From assembly GCA_050480245.1 (NCBI GenBank), contig JBCNEQ010000048.1: a stretch of 54,038 bases of DNA; one strand, 5' to 3'. The number at the start of each line of letters is the position of its first letter. Positions within the stretch are counted from its first letter, which is position 1. The notes under the pieces are model-generated. The model had not been told where the DNA came from and did no database searches. It was given only the letters and a program-made list of their open reading frames with translations. This document shows positions 52,800-54,038 of this stretch, one piece after another. Source of the DNA: Anoxybacillus sp050480245 (GTDB taxonomy: Bacteria > Bacillota > Bacilli > Bacillales > Anoxybacillaceae). The position numbers were made by a program, and so were the translations under genes.

Positions 52800-53885
52800 G
52801 TGTTGGTAGTAAAAACAGCTCAATTGCAAGAAGGATGTATTTTAGCCGAAGATATTATCGGGAAATCAAATCATGTCATTGTGCCAAAAAATACGGTATT
52901 AAATGCGAAACTATTAACTGTATTGCAAAAGTTTCTTGTTACTCAAGTGCGCGTACAGTCAGTTCTTGTTGATGGCAGTGCATTTCGCCCGAGTGAAATT
53001 ATTCAAGAAGATGTGCCAAAGCCGAAAGCAAGAGATCATAAAGATATATTGACGTTATATTTAGAAGCTGTTCAGCAGTATAAAAAAATGTTCCAAAGTT
53101 GGCAGTCAGGTTTGCCTATTGATATTGGCAAAGTTCGCAACATGTTTATGCCTTTATTTGAAAAAGTGCTAGAATCAGAAAAAGAATTGCTCTTTTTACA
53201 CCACTACTCTACAAAATCAGAGTATTTATTCCATCATGCAGTAACAGTTGGTCTTCTTTCAGGTGTATTAGCGAAAAAATTGCAATACGCAAAAGGGGAC
53301 TATTGCCAAGTAGCAATTGCTGGTTTGTTAAGTGATTGTGGTATGGCGAAAGTTGATCCAAAAATACTTCATAAAAGTACTGCCCTGACTCCAATGGAAT
53401 ATAAAGACATGCGTCAACATACCGTTTACGGGTATAAAATGGTTCAAAAAATTACCGCGCTACAAGAAGGGGTCAAGCTCGCTGTTTTGCAACATCATGA
53501 GCGAAATGATGGAAGCGGATATTTGCTTAGTGTGCAAGAAGATAAAATTCACCCTTATAGTAAAATTGTCGCTGTTGCTGATGTGTATCATGCGATGATT
53601 TCTGAGCGACCTTATCGTAATAAGCAATCTCCTTTTAAAGTGTTTGAACAAATTCATAAAGATTGTTTCGGAAAATTCGATCTTTCTGTTGTTCAAGCGC
53701 TGGCTTCTCTTTTAATGACTCTTTCTATTGGGGCAAGAGTGAAGTTATCAAACGAACAGGTTGGTGAAATCATCCTTTTTGAACAAGATTCACCGTCCTG
53801 TCCGATGATTAAGATGATCGAAACGGACGAAATTGTTTCACTGAAAGACGAAAAAGATTTATTTATTGAAGAAATTATAAAATGA
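52800..53885 (+). CDS. HD-GYP-related protein with altered metal-binding motif
   Basis: 361 residues from GTG 52800 behind AAAGGAGGGG. After an N-terminal region (about 1-130) comes an HD-GYP-type domain: FHHAVTVGLLSGVLAKKL, then GLLSDCGMAKV where the canonical HD doublet is SD (Ser178-Asp179), QHTVYGYKM, QHHERNDGSGYL and VADVYHAM. HD-GYP enzymes cleave c-di-GMP with a metal pair; here one His ligand is Ser, GYP is GYL, and DAM is HAM. It may be inactive or a c-di-GMP-responsive scaffold. It follows gyrA and ends before the rRNA operon. Confidence 0.88.
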   Translation: MLVVKTAQLQEGCILAEDIIGKSNHVIVPKNTVLNAKLLTVLQKFLVTQVRVQSVLVDGSAFRPSEIIQEDVPKPKARDHKDILTLYLEAVQQYKKMFQSWQSGLPIDIGKVRNMFMPLFEKVLESEKELLFLHHYSTKSEYLFHHAVTVGLLSGVLAKKLQYAKGDYCQVAIAGLLSDCGMAKVDPKILHKSTALTPMEYKDMRQHTVYGYKMVQKITALQEGVKLAVLQHHERNDGSGYLLSVQEDKIHPYSKIVAVADVYHAMISERPYRNKQSPFKVFEQIHKDCFGKFDLSVVQALASLLMTLSIGARVKLSNEQVGEIILFEQDSPSCPMIKMIETDEIVSLKDEKDLFIEEIIK

Positions 53886-53919
53886 CAGTGGCGATCATCA
53901 TTGTCATTTTGTTTTTTTT
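53877..53919 (+). terminator. Terminator after the HD-GYP gene
   Basis: AAAATGACA pairs with TGTCATTTT, followed by a T run (GTTTTTTTT), just before the rRNA promoter. Confidence 0.8.
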
Positions 53920-53941
53920 ATAAAAATAACAGAAAAAAGTG

Positions 53942-53970
53942 TTGACAATAAGAAAGTGCTCTTGTATGAT
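53942..53970 (+). promoter_or_regulatory. rRNA operon promoter
   Basis: TTGACA, a 17-bp spacer and TATGAT form a near-consensus sigma-A promoter. The downstream leader with CCTTGAAAACTGAAC is typical of Bacillus rrn leaders. Confidence 0.85.
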
Positions 53971-53976
53971 ATATCT

Positions 53977-54038
53977 TGTGCTTGATGTTCCTTGAAAACT
54001 GAACAAAACAGCAGCGTGAAGCTAAGGATAACTTTTCT
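53977..54038 (+). other. 5' leader of an rRNA operon (partial)
   Basis: Transcribed leader upstream of a 16S gene that lies beyond the window. Only the leader words CTTGAAAACTGAAC and GATAACTTTTCT are visible; no mature rRNA is included. Confidence 0.65.

Overview
The window comes from a Firmicute of the Bacillaceae, most like the thermophilic Anoxybacillus/Geobacillus group. The evidence is gene order (rpmH-rnpA-yidC-jag-mnmE-mnmG-rsmG-noc-parA-parB on one side of dnaA; dnaN-yaaA-recF-gyrB-gyrA on the other), sporulation genes, WalRK and GdpP systems, and moderate GC content. The species cannot be fixed from the sequence alone. The window spans the replication origin at about 43.7-45.7 kb. 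Almost all genes point away from it: minus strand to the left, plus strand to the right.

Layout. 1-2.9 kb: end of an unknown membrane protein gene, then adhE with strong Rex-type operators. 3.0-6.5 kb: a small orphan ORF, an N-terminally shortened HATPase_c_4/RecG-like protein with ten 7-residue repeats, a YhfW-like FAD/Rieske oxidoreductase, and a fossil of a GerAC-type germination gene. 6.5-10.3 kb: potABCD polyamine ABC transporter ending in three hairpins. 10.3-15.15 kb: a module of CstA-type transporter, LytTR regulator and LytS kinase, with a cre-like site before cstA. It is bracketed by a near-identical direct repeat that contains the last codons of rlmH, so it was probably inserted between potD and rlmH. 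15.15-22.7 kb: rlmH, a 51-codon CxxH/CxxC gene (yyzF-like) under a DnaA-box cluster, htrA, and the walRKHIJ cell-wall operon with a parS site inside walK. 22.7-23.2 kb: tRNA-Phe and tRNA-Asp with a strange 240-bp mosaic of tRNA-Phe pieces and diverged repeats between them. 23.3-33 kb: purA, replicative helicase, rplI, gdpP, yybS, rpsR-ssb-rpsF, ychF, yyzM and an MscS channel. 33.0-33.5 kb: a decayed TnpB-type insertion sequence with its right-end/omegaRNA-like part. 33.6-43.7 kb: yyaC, a DUF554 protein, parB (with parS), parA, noc, rsmG, mnmG, mnmE, jag, yidC, rnpA, rpmH. 43.7-45.7 kb: bipartite oriC around dnaA. 45.7-53.9 kb: dnaN, yaaA, recF, gyrB, gyrA and a degenerate HD-GYP protein. The window ends in a strong rRNA promoter and the start of a leader; the 16S gene lies outside.

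How the genes work together. The core is a conserved replication, segregation and translation block: DnaA, DnaN, RecF, gyrase, helicase and SSB for replication, ParAB/parS and Noc for origin segregation and division control, and WalRK with its accessory proteins for wall homeostasis. The less ordinary parts are at 2.8-6.5 kb, 10.3-15.2 kb, 22.8-23.1 kb and 33.0-33.5 kb, where insertion, decay and rearrangement can be read in the DNA. I found no clear new multi-gene defence or mobile system. The best candidates for a second look are the tRNA mosaic, the TnpB/omegaRNA fossil and the repeat-flanked CstA-LytST module.
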